Source: Myxocyprinus asiaticus (lineage: Eukaryota; Chordata; Actinopteri; Cypriniformes; Catostomidae). From it: a stretch of 64,000 nt of DNA. Shown in pieces: positions 49,204-60,775 of this stretch. The stretch is from contig NC_059388.1 of NCBI RefSeq assembly GCF_019703515.2, positions 2,651,479-2,715,478 of the forward strand. Direction: 5' to 3'. A program made the position numbers and the translations under genes. The notes under the pieces were generated by a model that worked only from the letters and a program-made list of their open reading frames with translations, made no database searches and was not told the origin of the DNA. How positions within the stretch are numbered: position 1 is the first letter of the stretch; each line of letters opens with the position of its first letter.

Positions 49204-49847
49204 GTGACTTACATGTTGTCAAGCAAGACCAAACATGATCGATTAGAGTAGCAACATTAAATTGAAAAAAAAAAAAAAAGAAGAAGAATTTATAAAAAAT
49301 TAAAGTAATAAAACACACAATTGTATATAACTGAGTCAAAAACATATGGATAAACAGCTGCAATTACCTAAATAGTTTTATTCAAAAAAGAATTTTGCTG
49401 AATTTTTTATTTGAATTGGTTAACCCTTTCGCACATGAGTTTTTCCTGTACTGACGGATCCTCCAGCATGAGTTCTTTACTCCTTCTCGGCTCGTTCGGC
49501 TGCAACAAGCACAACACAATGTGACAAAATAATAAAATAATAACAAAATAATGTACTGTATAATGTAATTAAGCTGAATCATAAACTTTACCATGCAATC
49601 ATGAACGCTGCCGCACTATGCGACTCTATCGCCTATGATTTTATCTTTAAAACACAAACGTGGCAACAAATATAATATTAAATATCATGTATAAATTATA
49701 TACAGTATAATAAGTCCAAATGACCAACAATGATCTTACAGGACACCGTGTCGGTGCCAGCCACAGCACAAAATGTCTGTTTGTGAATCTGCTGGATGTA
49801 TTTTACTTTACTTTCAATTTTTTGCCATGATTTTCAATTACGTATTT

Positions 49848-49975
49848 CAATGAAACTGCTCACTGGGGACTTTAAGACATTCAAAACATTACACATTACA
49901 GCATGTTTTTCTGTAAAGCTGCTTTGAAACAGTGTATTGTGAAAAGTGCAATAAAAATAAAAAAGACTTTACTTG
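49848..49975 (+). mobile_element. L2-type LINE, copy E (3' tail only)
   Basis: CTGCTCACTGGGGACTTTAA, then TTTTTCTGTAAAGCTGCTTT and GAAACAGTGTATTGTGAAAA, ending AAAGACTTTACTTGATG: the last ~130 bp of the copy B/C family with an internal deletion. Confidence 0.85.
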
Positions 49976-49998
49976 ATGTTGCTATGTGCATGAGTTTA

Positions 49999-50938
49999 AG
50001 GGCTGCAACAACTTTTTGATAAAACTGATAATGAAAATAAGTAACAATGAATTTCATTATTGATTAGTAGGATATGTGCGGCGTGCACAGAGAAACTCCA
50101 TCAGTGATGTCACTTTACAGTCGTGAAAAATGTGTTTTCATGATAACTCTTTTGAAAAATGGTTGAGAAAAATGTAAGCAGAAAAAACACGACCCACTTT
50201 ATCATGCACATGGGAGCACTTTATAAAGACTTCAAAGAAGATCATAAGCACACAGTTTAATGTGGACCGGTTTCTGCGTCAGGTGCCTTCACAGAGTGCT
50301 TGTGCTGTTTGATGCGCTTGAGAGCTGTTTCTCTCCAGTGCATAACTAACATTTTACTTTCTATGTTTTATAATCAAACCAATCGCAACAGAGAAAGGGC
50401 ACACAATCGTTTGGATTAAACTGTGCTTTGCGGTTTATGGCAAACAATATTTTACTGGCAAACAATGCCATTAAAAATGTATTTTTGTGAAGAATATTTT
50501 AGAAACATGCAACCAGTGACAATATTATGTTAGAACTTACAATATTCATTTGAAATATTAAAAATGTGATCAGTGACAGTGTGCAAACATATGTATCTAA
50601 TATAATTCTGCATTTTTAGCTGAGCAGAATTATTCATATTTCTATTCTGGTGTCACCATTGCCTTTAGTCCCACTCCATCTCTGAATGATCATTTGCACT
50701 TTAATGAACAGTACTTTTAGTTGTTTTACAATTAAAGGAAAGGAACTGTTTTGAATATGTCTTAAACATTCAAACTTAGCTTTTCTTCATTTGGACTTTG
50801 TTTAAAGTATTGTGAGTGTATCGAAGACTGAATTTTAATAAATACATTTGAATAAAATTTTACTTGTTTTATACGATTAATCAAAGAAATAATCGAAGAT
50901 CAATCTATTATAAAATTAATCGTTAACTGCAGCACTAG
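49999..50938. mobile_element. hAT element, AGGGCTGCAAC family, with 8-bp duplication
   Basis: TGAGTTTA at 49991-49998 and TGAGTTTG at 50939-50946 (one change). Ends AGGGCTGCAACAACTTTT and, reverse-complemented, CTAGTGCTGCAGTTAACGAT. The interior follows the partial copy at 11043 (GTCACTTTACAGTC, AATGAACAGTACTTTT). 940 bp, no transposase frame. It ends about 100 bp from the 51048-51161 exon. Confidence 0.88.
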
Positions 50939-51047
50939 TGAGTTTGTGTAAGAATGAAGGATTTGAGCTTCTTTTGAATAATGATCTTGTAATTGATGCA
51001 CACAGTTATCCTGCTAGATCATCAGAACTTCAAAGTATAGTCCTTAC

Positions 51048-51161
51048 CTCCTATTGCACCCCCATGATCAAGACTCTTTCTTTTAAAGGCTCGAAAGGTG
51101 ATAATGAGAGGGACGAGCACTGAAAACAGCCATCGAAATGGTGATACTGGTTCTAGTGTAC
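51048..51161 (-). CDS. tmem19: tmem19 coding exon (residues 44-81)
   Basis: 114 nt, flanked by a pyrimidine-rich acceptor (GTTTTTCAG) and the donor GGAG/GTAAGG. It encodes VSPFRWLFSVLVPLIITF, then a basic stretch (RAFKRKS) and LDHGGAIG, the conserved TMEM19 segment of a second membrane helix followed by a positively charged loop. It starts and ends in phase 1 and its length is a multiple of three. No frameshift or stop is present. A small TIR-like remnant and a fold-back Tc1 lie within 1 kb in the intron on its 5' side, and a complete hAT ends about 110 bp from its 3' side. Confidence 0.94.
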
Positions 51162-51909
51162 CTGAAAAACAGTAAATAATATGCAATGAATTACAGACCA
51201 GTAGACACATGAGACACATAAAGGTCTGCTAAAAAAAAAACTAGTGAGCTGCCTCACTGACTACTGCCTATAGAGGTAGCTTCCTTCTAAGGCAGTTTCT
51301 TAAAAGAGATGGAACCTTATAAGTGATCCACAGGTGCATTTTGGCTTTTTGCCTAAATTTGGCAGCTGGGAGTAAGACACGACTCACGCAATATTCCAAT
51401 ACTGCAAAACTAAAGTACTGCATAACACGACAAACCTCCATCTACCAATAAATATGTGGAGATAAAGCCAGCAATATGTGCTTTTTTTACCCTCAACCAA
51501 AGCATTAAATGAACTAAAAGGTGGGTACTGTTTGAACAGTGACAGGTAATTTAGTACACCTCCCTACCGACCTGTTCATTTTGGACCCCGTTCCCACCTG
51601 TATTTAGGGCTGTGCACCTGTGATCAGACCTCCCGAGATGGATGTTAATACCAGGTCTGAACAGGGCAAGACAGAGTAACATTTGACAAGAGATGTCACT
51701 GCTTAGACACAAAGCATTTTTTATTTATTTTAACAGCCAAATAGAAATGTGAAGCATACAGTTAAATTAAATCAAATCCCATTCAACTCCACCCCCTCCC
51801 ATATCCCTCTACCTCAGTTGGGTGTACAGTACAAATCTACATAAGTACAAAAATAAAAATAAATGAAATACATTTACATATATTTATATACTGTATATAC
51901 ATACATATA
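51162..51909 (-). other. tmem19 intron with small TIR-like remnant
   Basis: 51580-51672 has GGACCCCGTTCCCACCTG at one side and, inverted at the other, GCCCTGTTCAGACCTGG, about 90 bp apart; perhaps a very short MITE related to the 15650-15785 sequence. The rest is unassigned. Confidence 0.4.
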
Positions 51910-52425
51910 CACCGATCAGCCACAACATTAAAACCACCTGCCTAATGTTGTGTAGGTCCCCCTTGTGCTGCCAAAACAGGGCCAACCCGCATCTCAGAAT
52001 AGCATTCTGAGACGATATTCTTCTCACCACAATTGTACAGAGTGGTTATCTGAGTTACCATCGACTTTGTCAGTTCGAACCAGTCTGGACATTCTCTGAC
52101 CGTACTCAAACCAGCCCATCTGGCACCAACAATGCCACGCTCCAATTTTTTCCCAATTCTGATGGTTGATGTGAACATTAACTGAAGCTCCTGACCCGTA
52201 TCTGCATGATGTTATGTACTGCACTGCTGCCACACGATTGGCTGTTCGTATTGATGATTGTTGGTGCCAGACGGGCTGGTTTGAGTATTTCTGTAACTGC
52301 TGATCTCCTGGGATGTTCACACACAACAGTCTCTAGAATTTACTCAAAAAACAAAATACATCCAGTGAGGGGCAGGGGACCTACATAATATTAGGCAGGT
52401 GGTTTTAATGTTGTGGCTGATCGTG
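51910..52425. mobile_element. Tc1-derived fold-back element with TA duplication
   Basis: TA at 51908-51909 and 52426-52427; terminal repeats of about 45 bp (CACCGATCAGCCACAACATT; right, reverse-complemented, CACGATCAGCCACAACATTA). Left half, minus strand: SRLVRTDK, ITTLYNCGEKN and, next to the end, VLAAQGGPTQ. Right half, plus strand: VGARRAGLSISVTADLLGCS and HTTVSRIYSKNK, then RGPT next to the other end. So both ends abut the transposase C-terminus, in opposite directions. Confidence 0.8.
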
Positions 52426-52427
52426 TA

Positions 52428-53168
52428 CATACAACATACTGATAATGTTCTTTCCTTTAATTTGAGATGGGGAATTAAAGAGGCACTACACTGAGTGAAT
52501 TTGGAAGCCTGGTCTATAATTGGTCATGCAGACACAATGTACATCTCATCGTCTCCTTGGCGATCATGATTTCAAACTTGATTACACTTCCTATAGCGCC
52601 ATCTAGCGCTCTGCGCATACGTCAAGCGCTAGGAAGTGCAATCCACCTTGAAGTCATGATCGTGCCTAGAGACTGTAATGACAAGATGCACAGTGATAAA
52701 GGAATAATATTTTTGTCTGTTCTCACCTAGTACCAACTGAATTGCTTCAGAAGACATTGATTAAACCACTTGAATCTTACGGATTACTTTTTATGCTGAC
52801 TTTATCTACTTTTTGGAACTTTTGGAGTTCTGGTCAACAGTCACTTGCATTTTAAGGACCTACAGAACAGAGATATTTTTCTAAAAATCTTTTTTTGTGT
52901 TCTGCAGAAACACTTGGAAACACCAGGATGGCTGGAAGGTGAGTAAATGATGAGAACATTTTTGGGTGAACTATACCTTTAAATTAAAAAAAAAAAAATT
53001 TAAAAAAAAAGGTGCAGCCCTCGAGGCTAAAGGGATCCTGCTTTCCAGGCCCTGGCTTTCCAAAGCTGAGTACCCCTGCTCTAGAAACTCCAGAATGTAT
53101 GCATCACCACTGGCTAAATTCTTCTTCAAATATGACAAAATAACTCAAAATTGAAAGTGTTGTCTCAC
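52428..53168 (-). other. tmem19 intron with TIR-element end
   Basis: 52939-52983 (GTGAGTAAATGATGAGAACA, then GGGTGAACTATACCTTTAA) is the inverted terminus of a very common cyprinid DNA element beginning TTAAAGG.ATAGTTCACCC. Its other end was not located. 52550-52700 has ATCATG/CATGAT phrases mirrored around CGCTCTGCGCATACG. Confidence 0.5.
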
Positions 53169-53318
53169 CATAGTATGTGCTGGCGGTTATGGACAGGACC
53201 CAGAACGATAATGAAATGGCCAGTGTCAAACACAACAAAATCATGTAAGCCATCATCTGGATGTAATCCTTCATGTATCCTTCATCCTCAAAGTGCATTT
53301 TCCTTGATAAGCGCAAAT
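53169..53318 (-). CDS. tmem19: tmem19 first coding exon (residues 1-43)
   Basis: The acceptor reads TTTCTCATAG before 53318 and the donor is TATG/GTGAGA at 53169/53168. The first ATG in the tmem19 frame is 53298-53296 (AAAATGCAC context), leaving 20 nt of 5' UTR in this exon; an upstream non-coding exon is therefore expected. The exon encodes MHFEDEGYMKDY, then a hydrophobic helix at about residues 15-35, and ends in TASTYY just before the split glycine codon. The TASTYYG ending is a TMEM19 hallmark. The frame is open further upstream into the intron, but the acceptor makes that irrelevant. The exon leaves one base over (phase 1), which the next exon completes. Confidence 0.93.
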
Positions 53319-53431
53319 CTATGAGAAACATAAAATCAGACAGAACTAGGTGAAATGTCAACATAAATTATTTTTTATAACACTTTAAAAGGTTGTAGAA
53401 ATTATATATGTATATTTGGAATTTTAAATAA

Positions 53432-53436
<5 letters not shown>

Positions 53437-53524
<88 letters not shown>
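53437..53524. repeat. (TA)n(CA)n microsatellite
   Basis: About 33 TA units followed by 11 CA units, 120 bp upstream of the first coding exon. Confidence 0.97.
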
Positions 53525-53609
53525 TTTAAATATAAACATTTTACAAATAATTAAGCAATTCACAATACATTTCATAATTTTTCAAATACATAAAAAAAAA
53601 CAAAAAAAA

Positions 53610-54290
53610 CATAAAATATAGTTGTAAGAGGACTTTTTTGACCCAAAGGTGGCGCTGTCACAAAACTTTTCATGTTACCTCAGTTCATGGTCCTAACGAA
53701 GCTTCACTTCTATAGGACAAAGCGTAAATGAGACACAGCCTCACTTCCTGTTTTACAACAACCTCGTTAACTTAGTTACAGCGTAATTCGATAACGGTTG
53801 TGTAAATCAAAAACCTCAGTCTGAAGATCACCTGAGAGATATTGTGACAATCGGAAGACATCTTTAGGAGAAGCAAAAAAAAAAAAAAAAACGATTAACA
53901 TCATTGTTTAAGATAGTGGCCACTGTAATGGGTTTTTGGGATTTTTAATTTAAGGGGTCCATTACTATCTCCATGAGGAGAGTAATCAGAAGAACAAAGC
54001 ATTTGTTTCTAGACCAAATGATTTATAAGGTACGCACAAAAGAAAAGTGCATTTTTTATCTGGTGGTGAGACCCCAAATTTTGTGTTGGGTCTAGACATA
54101 CCCACCCCTATTGAGTGCCAAATTTCATAACTTTCCTTCAAACTGTTTATTTGTTTGCAATAGACTTCCAGCCAGAGGAAGAACAACTCTAATAAGAAAT
54201 GGAACAGATACAATAGGTGCCTTTGCACCTTCGGTGCTTGGCCCCTAGATATAGCTGCAAGCAGCAATTACAGGGCCAAGCAGACCAAGG
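53610..54290. repeat. Modular non-coding repeat family, segment 5, with both termini
   Basis: Contains AAAGGTGGCGCTGTCACAAA (53645) and a terminal block: GGTGCCTTTGCACCTTCGGT, GCTTGGCCCCTAG, ATATAGCTGCAAGCAGCAAT, TACAGGGCCAAGCA. The CCCCT/AGGG and GCTTGGCC/GGCCAAGC parts are complementary, so two ends meet or one end folds on itself. No ORF. Confidence 0.6.
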
Positions 54291-55789
54291 GAAGTATGAT
54301 TGGACATCACTGATTATGAATTTAAGTAAAGCGGTGTAAAAAACATGAGTACAATTGTAATCGATGTAACCGAGTAATCTAACGATTATTCTGACAATTA
54401 ATTGAGTAATCTGAAAAATTATGTAACTCAGATTGCACAATGTTGTTAAGGTGAAGTCACATTCTGCGAAAATGCGTTCAATGGCCTAAGTTTTGATGTA
54501 CTCTATGACTGAATAATAAAGACAACAAAATGAATGTTCAAACAATCTCTAGAGCCAACAGACACCCAAAGCAGATCTATAATATAAAAATGTTTATGAT
54601 TCCAGCTGAAAGATATTGGCTGCTCCAGGTGTGCTCAACTTGCTGAACATGATCTACCCATTTCAGATTAGAACTCAAAAATGGGAAAACAGGCCATGGA
54701 AATAAAATGTTTTATCTTTTCGGAAACAAATTCTGTGTAATGACCGTCACAACTTCTTTCCCACATCTGGAAGCAGCAACACAAATTGCATGAATTTATC
54801 AGAGTTTAGAAATCAAACATTAAAAAAAAAAGAACAAAGCATCACGGTTGTTTAAGCCAATGAGCATTAGGCGGTGTCATCAGCAAGTCGTTTCCCATCA
54901 TGCTTGCAGTTTGCGCACCTAGGAAAAAACATCTGCGCTGCCTACCTCCACATTCCAGAGACTGCGACCGCCTCACTCTCACAGGAATTTTTTTTACATA
55001 CGTCGTCATGACAGCACAGCAAATCGGACAGAGTTCTAACCGGCATGCACCTGTCGGTGATCATCAGTCATTGTTGTTTTTCTCTAAATGCCTGCACTGT
55101 CTGCATCTACAATTGATATGATCCTACTTGTGAATTTGCTCATCTCAAAAGAGTCTAATGACTTTCAAAAATGAACCTGCCCTGGGAAATATTCTGTGGA
55201 GTTAAAAGTGACAACTAGCCTCTGTCTCTCCATATTTATGCTGCATTCCATTCAACTCGGAAAGTCAGATTTCCCAACTTCCTACAAGGAAAGGTGCAAT
55301 GGAATGCCACTTCAAGTTGAAATTCCAACTTGGAAACTCTTTACAACACCAGCTTTGCCGAGATGCAGGTGCGTGATGTCACACAAACTTGTTAGCACCA
55401 GGGGAGATATACAAAGTAAGTGATAAACATTCACTTTTATTAAATAATATTGATAAATGAGTCAAAGTTCCTACATTACATGATATTAAAGCTTATTTAA
55501 CAATACCTGAAGAAACAAGTGTATAAAACATGGAATTATACTCTCTTTTGATAATTGTACACCTGTAGTACAAGTGCTAGCATTGCAGCATTGTTTATCA
55601 ATTGGGTTGCTAGGAGACGTCTCTGGTGACAATCAAACCCCTGCTAAGCTAACGGGAGCATTGCAGTTTTGTTTCCTTAAATTCCTTATCATTTTCCGAG
55701 CATCTGTCAATGGAATGCTTTTGTTGGACCAGCATGGAGGTAGTTTTGAGGAGCTGAGAAATTGTTTTTTTAATCTGTGTGGCTTTACA
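54291..55789 (-). other. Upstream intron or 5' flank, unassigned
   Basis: 54330-54430 has AT-rich hAT-like phrases (GAGTAATCTAACGATTATTC). 55238-55306 has GCTGCATTCCATT and AATGGAATGCC facing each other across 45 bp, as in a small TIR element. No exon recognised. Confidence 0.4.
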
Positions 55790-55995
55790 ATCAGGGTTAG
55801 GAGGGTTACTTTTGAAATGTATTCCACTACAGATTACAGAATACATGCTGTAAAATGTAATTTGTAACGTATTCCGTTAGATTACTCAAGGTCAGTAACA
55901 TATTCTAAATACTTTGGATTACTTCTTCAGCACTGGTAGATTTTTTCACTTGTTTCGACTATAAAAACTCTGCCAGTACAGTAAGACAAAATGGT
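55790..55995. repeat. Hairpin-bearing dispersed repeat, copy 2
   Basis: Begins CAGGGTTAGGAGGGTTACTT, then TTACAGAATACATGCTGTAA and AACGTATTCCGTTAGATTAC, and ends at the hairpin CTGGTAGATTTTTTCACTTG / CTCTGCCAGTACAG. Opposite in orientation to 12056-12275. Confidence 0.65.
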
Positions 55996-56217
55996 GAATT
56001 GTGTACTTAACACAGGCTGCGTCCTCCGGAGGTCGCATTTGTCAGCCGCATATGTCATCGAGGCTGTCTCGTTTCAGAAAAGCGAGTAGGACACTTTGAA
56101 TGCAGCCTTCGAATGTGACCTTCTTTCATGGGAATTCGCAGGATGTATGAGGTGTATCCTTCGTGGGCACTCATAACCCACAATTCGTTTCAACGGAAAT
56201 GTCTAAAAACAATAACG

Positions 56218-56295
56218 CCAAGCAATCGAACCAAGTGTGAAAGCTCCCTAAATTGTTAAAGATGTCTCTATGTTCCACTTGGTTCGATTGCTTGG
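56218..56295. repeat. Perfect 20-bp inverted repeat at a LINE junction
   Basis: CCAAGCAATCGAACCAAGTG (56218-56237) and its exact complement at 56276-56295, with a 38-base spacer. The right arm runs straight into the LINE at 56296. Confidence 0.9.
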
Positions 56296-57960
56296 ACTTG
56301 TCTTTATCCCAATATTGATGACTATCAATCAGAATTTATGAAAGGTCGACACATTTGTAACAATATAAGGCTTGTTTTGGATTTAATTGATCACAATGTG
56401 TTTATTGAAGTAATAGTTTAATTTTGTTTATTTTTTTTAAAGCATTTTATATTGTTGACAATATCATTTTTTGGTTTTGGACAATTTTTTAAACATGCTG
56501 TTCAAACTTTATCCAATGACTGTAACAGCTCAATTAAGTTGCCATATGGAACAACATTATGGTTTGAAATCAATAGAGGTATGAGACAATCTCACCTTTT
56601 CTTTTTTTTATAAGTCACGCAGACTATTGCCATACATATAAAAAAAAGAGAGATTTCAAGGTATTCAGCTTTTAGACAGAATTTCAATGTTCCCAGTTAG
56701 CAAACGACATTGCCCTTTTCTTGAAAAATGAAACCAAAATCAAGAAAGCAGTTGATTGTCTTAATATTTTTTCATCTGTGTCTGGTTTGTCCTTAAACTT
56801 TAAAAATGTGTTTTGTTTCCTTTGAAAACACATAACATGGGGAATATACATGGGATACTAGTAAAGGAGGTGGTTGATTATTAAGGAATCAAGATCTGCA
56901 AAGACCAAAAGGAAGGAATAATTAGAACTTTAATCCAAATATAGGAAGAATTCAGTGAAAATGTACTGCATGGTTAATGAGAGCTCTATCATTGAAAGGT
57001 AAAGTATTGATGTCCAAAATTGAAAGGTTATCATGCTTAGTGTATACAGCACTTGCATTAAACGTACCACAATCCACTATAAAAGTAGATACCCTATTAT
57101 TTAACTTTATCTGGAAGAACAGAGTCAGACCTCACTATATTAAAAAGGGTATTGTAAGCAATCCAACAGAAGAAAGTGGTTTAAACGTACTCGATTTTTA
57201 TTCTTTGAATTGTTTGTTAAAAAATAAAATGGGTAAAAATAACCCCAACTTGTTTTTTGATAAGATGGGTGGTTTGGAGTTTTTCTTCAAATGTAATTTT
57301 GATGTAAACGAGGTTCCTGTGAAGTTACCTCATTTCAATAAGCAGGTTTTATTATCTTGGATGCTCATGTAAAAACACAACTTCTCTCCATACAAATCCG
57401 TTATTTGGAATAACAAGAATATTCAGTTTAAGAACAGGACTTTATTTTTCAGAAACTGGTATGATAATGATATTATAAAGGTGAGACAGTTATTTAAGAG
57501 TAATTGACGACTTTTTAATTATTATGACTTCCATAATCACTATAAGATTCCTATAAGTACAAAGGAATTTGCAATAGTATTTGATGCCATCCGGATGACC
57601 TTATTGAACTAATATCAGGTGACATGTCTTCTGGGTGGATGAATCTTTCCACGTATGACACACAAATAAAAGTAAATGGTGTTAACATTTTAGAAAATAA
57701 ATGTAACAATTTTGTTTTTGATGCATGTGGACAGACGATTTTCTTTATTTTATACTTTGCTTATATTATATTATGCTTGTAATCAATTATAATCCACTAT
57801 TAAGCAATATTCATATATCCATTCTTTATGTATTCATTTATCTATGCAGTTATGTCATCAATGTACTTGATAATTCTCAAAATGTATGCAGGGATATTAA
57901 GAATTTATTTTCTTATTCCGTGTTCAGTGACAATTTTTGTCACTCATGATACCTAACTAC
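56296..57960 (+). pseudogene. L1-type LINE ORF2, reverse transcriptase and C-terminus (different family)
   Basis: Plus strand. DDYQSEFMKGRHICNNIRLV (56320), a damaged motif A region, RGMRQ (motif B remnant, 56575), LANDIALFLKN (motif C; ND in place of DD, 56700) and LSLNFKKC. Then an open 131-codon frame 56977-57372: KGKVLMSKIERLSCLVYTAL, LLFNFIWKNRVRPHYIKKGI, GGLEFFFKCNFDVNEVPVKL. The rest to 57960 is degenerate. It is 5'-truncated, lacks the endonuclease, and differs from the three minus-strand L1 copies. Confidence 0.82.
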
Positions 57961-58644
57961 TGTAAGTGCTACAATTAGTTAAGGTTATTATAAAAACATC
58001 TTTACACTGCTTACACAGTTTTAGGCCTTGAATATCATCGAGACCCAGGCTGAATGTGTTGTTTTCTCTGTCAGAACAAAAACATTGCGATAAACCAAGC
58101 TCGCACGCAGATTTGAATTATATAGGTTAGGACAAATATCTTTTCAGCTCTTCTCTCCTCGCTCTCTGCAACGACTACATCTCTGAGGCCTCACTCTATC
58201 TTAATGCTTTCTTTTACTTAGTTCATTAGATGAGACAACATACTATAGACTTAATTTAGGAGTTAAGTCTTTAAGACCTATTTACTAAATATTCAACATT
58301 TTTTTCTTTATTATTTTGCATTTATTCAGTGGTCATTATAATTGATTTTATTTCATTCATTTAATTTTACCAATTAAAATAGTTATTCCTTCTTCAACTT
58401 ATCTGAGTTATTGGAGTTATTTTCCATCTGCTGGATCAGCCTCCACTAATCGGAGGTTGCAACCGAGATAAAGTTGAAATTGGATCAACTTTGTGATTTT
58501 TCTCCTGCAAGGCAAAGATTGGGAAGGTGAGTTTTCATCTTCTTTCTTTTAATTTCTAGATTGATTGTTGGTGAAGTCTCGTGAGGTATATTCTTTGAGG
58601 CCAGTTCTCTCAATTTTGGCTGCAGACGGAGAGAGAACAGGCGA

Positions 58645-58790
58645 GTATGAGCAAAACTCACTTGAGCACTTGAAAATCAAGATGTGAGAGAGCAGACTAC
58701 CGGTGTTGGGTGGGGGCAGGGCCAACGAAGCTGTGACTAATCACTGGAGCTGGAACAACTGATGCCAGGCCAATCAAAATGGATCATAGT
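58645..58790. repeat. Long inverted repeat, left arm (pairs with 63090-63222)
   Basis: AGCAAAACTCACTTGAGCAC, TTGAAAATCAAGA, GAGAGCAGACTACCGGTG, then CTGGAACAACTGATGCCAGG and CCAATCAAAATGGAT. The same series, reverse-complemented, occupies 63222-63090. Arms of about 140 bp with scattered differences. Confidence 0.85.
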
Positions 58791-59192
58791 ACTTACTTGA
58801 TGGCTATCTACTTTATATAGAATTCAGTGTAAGTTATAATGAATCTATTTTCCTGCTGCACCTAAATTTGAGATATAGAAATGTGCATTTTCTAATGTTT
58901 TTAGTAATCGCTCAATTCCCTTATTTAGATGTCAATATATGATTTAAATTAAAGCGCACATGACCATGGTAATCTCAAATAATCATGATTAAAGCAAGTC
59001 ATCGTGGTCAGGCAATTATAAATCTTATTCTTAAGGCGTCAAGGTGCACTTTCTTAGTGCTTGATTTTAAGGATTGATCAGCATGGACGGGTTGATAAAT
59101 GCTTAAAAAGACCTTTAACTAGAATTAAGAAATGAATTACTGTCATGTAAAAGATATTTAAAATGACCTGTTTTATTCTGAATGGATAAATA

Positions 59193-60775
59193 CAGGTGCA
59201 TCTCAATAAATTAGAATGTCGTGGAAAAGTTCATTTATTTCAGTAATTCAACTCAAATTGTGAAACTCGTGTATTAAATAAATTCAATGCACACAGACTG
59301 AAGTAGTTTAAGTCTTTGGTTCTTTTAATTGTGATGATTTTGGCTCACATTTAACAAAAACCTACCAATTCACTATCTCAAAAAATTAGAATACATCATA
59401 AGACCAATAAAAAAAAATGTTTTAGTGAATTGTTGGCCTTCTGGAAAGTATGTTAATTTACTGTATATGTACTCAATACTTGGTAGGGGCTCCTTTTGCT
59501 TTAATTACTGCCTCAATTCAGCGTGGCATGGAGGTGATCAGTTTGTGGCACTGCTGAGGTGGTATGGAAGCCCAGGTTTCTTTGACAGTGGCCTTCAGCT
59601 CATCTGCATTTTTTGGTCTCTTGTTTCTCATTTTCCTCTTGACAATACCCCATAGAGTCTCTATGGGGTTCAGGTCTGGTGAGTTTGCTGGCCAGTCAAG
59701 CACACCAACACCATGGTATTTAACCAACTTTTGGTGCTTTTGGCAGTGTGGGCAGGTGCCAAATCCTGCTGGAAAATGAAATCAGCATCTTTAAAAAGCT
59801 GGTCAGCAGAAGGAAGCATGAAGTGCTCCAAAATTTCTTGGTAAACGGGTGCAGTGACTTTGGTTTTCAAAAAACACAATGGACCAACACCAGCAGATGA
59901 CATTTCACCCCAAATCATCACAGACTGTGGAAACTTAACACTGGACTTCAAGCAACTTGGGCTATGAGCTTCTCCACCCTTCCTCCAGACTCTAGGACCT
60001 TGGTTTCCAAATGAAATACAAAACTTGCTCTCATCTGAAAAGAGGACTTTGGACCACTGGGCAACAGTCCAGTTCTTCTTCTCCTTAGCCCAGGTAAGAC
60101 ACCTCTGACGTTGTCTGTGGTTCAGGAGTGGCTTAACAAGAGGAATACGACAACTGTAGCCAAATTCCTTGACACGTCTGTGTGTGGTGGCTCTTGATGC
60201 CTTGACCCCAGCCTCAGTCCATTCCTTGTGAAGTTCACCCAAATTCTTGAATCGATTTTGCTTGACAATCCTCATAAGGCTGCGGTTCTCTCGGTTGGTT
60301 GTGCATCTTTTTCTTCCACACTTTTTCCTTCCACTCAACTTTCTGTTAACATGCTTGGATACAGCACTCTGTGAACAGCCAGCTTCTTTGGCAATGAATG
60401 TGTGTGGCTTACCCTCCTTGTGAAGGGTGTCAATGATTGTCTTCTGGACAACTGTCAGATCAGCAGTCTTCCCCATGATTGTGTAGCCTAGTGAACCAAA
60501 CTCAGAGACCATTTTGAAGGCTCAGGAAACCTTTGCAGGTGTTTTGAGTTGATTAGCTGATTGGCATGTCACCATATTCTAATTTGTTGAGATAGTGAAT
60601 TGGTGGGTTTTTGTTAAATGTGAGCCAAAATCATCACAATTAAAAGAACCAAAGACTTAAACTACTTCAGTCTGTGTGCACTGAATTTATTTAATACACG
60701 AGTTTCACAATTTGAGTTGAATTACTGAAATAAATGAACTTTTCCACGACATTCTAATTTATTGAGATGCACCTG
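59193..60775 (-). mobile_element. Young Tc1-type element with 201-bp terminal repeats
   Basis: TA at 59191-59192 and 60776-60777. The terminal inverted repeats 59193-59393 and 60575-60775 begin CAGGTGCATCTCAATAAATT and differ by three substitutions in 201 bases by my base-by-base comparison. 1583 bp with one transposase frame in between. Full-length Tc1 architecture, the best preserved element in the window. Confidence 0.97.
59473..60476 (-). pseudogene. Tc1 transposase, nearly intact, with two lesions
   Basis: ATG at 60476 (MGKTADLTVVQKTIIDTLHK); stop at 59473-59475. Helix-turn-helix (TFIAKEAGCSQSAVSKHVNR), a GRKKCGRKR basic hook/nuclear signal, a second helix-turn-helix, then the catalytic domain: VLFSDESKFCI (first D), FIFQQDLAPAHTAKSTKSWL (second D) and SPDLNPIETLWG (E), a DD34E triad. 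Two lesions only: a 1-bp deletion near 59716-59720 that throws the frame after KSWLN, and a stop (TGA) at 59518-59520 just after SMPR. About 334 residues otherwise. An upstream in-frame ATG exists at 60512. Confidence 0.95.
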
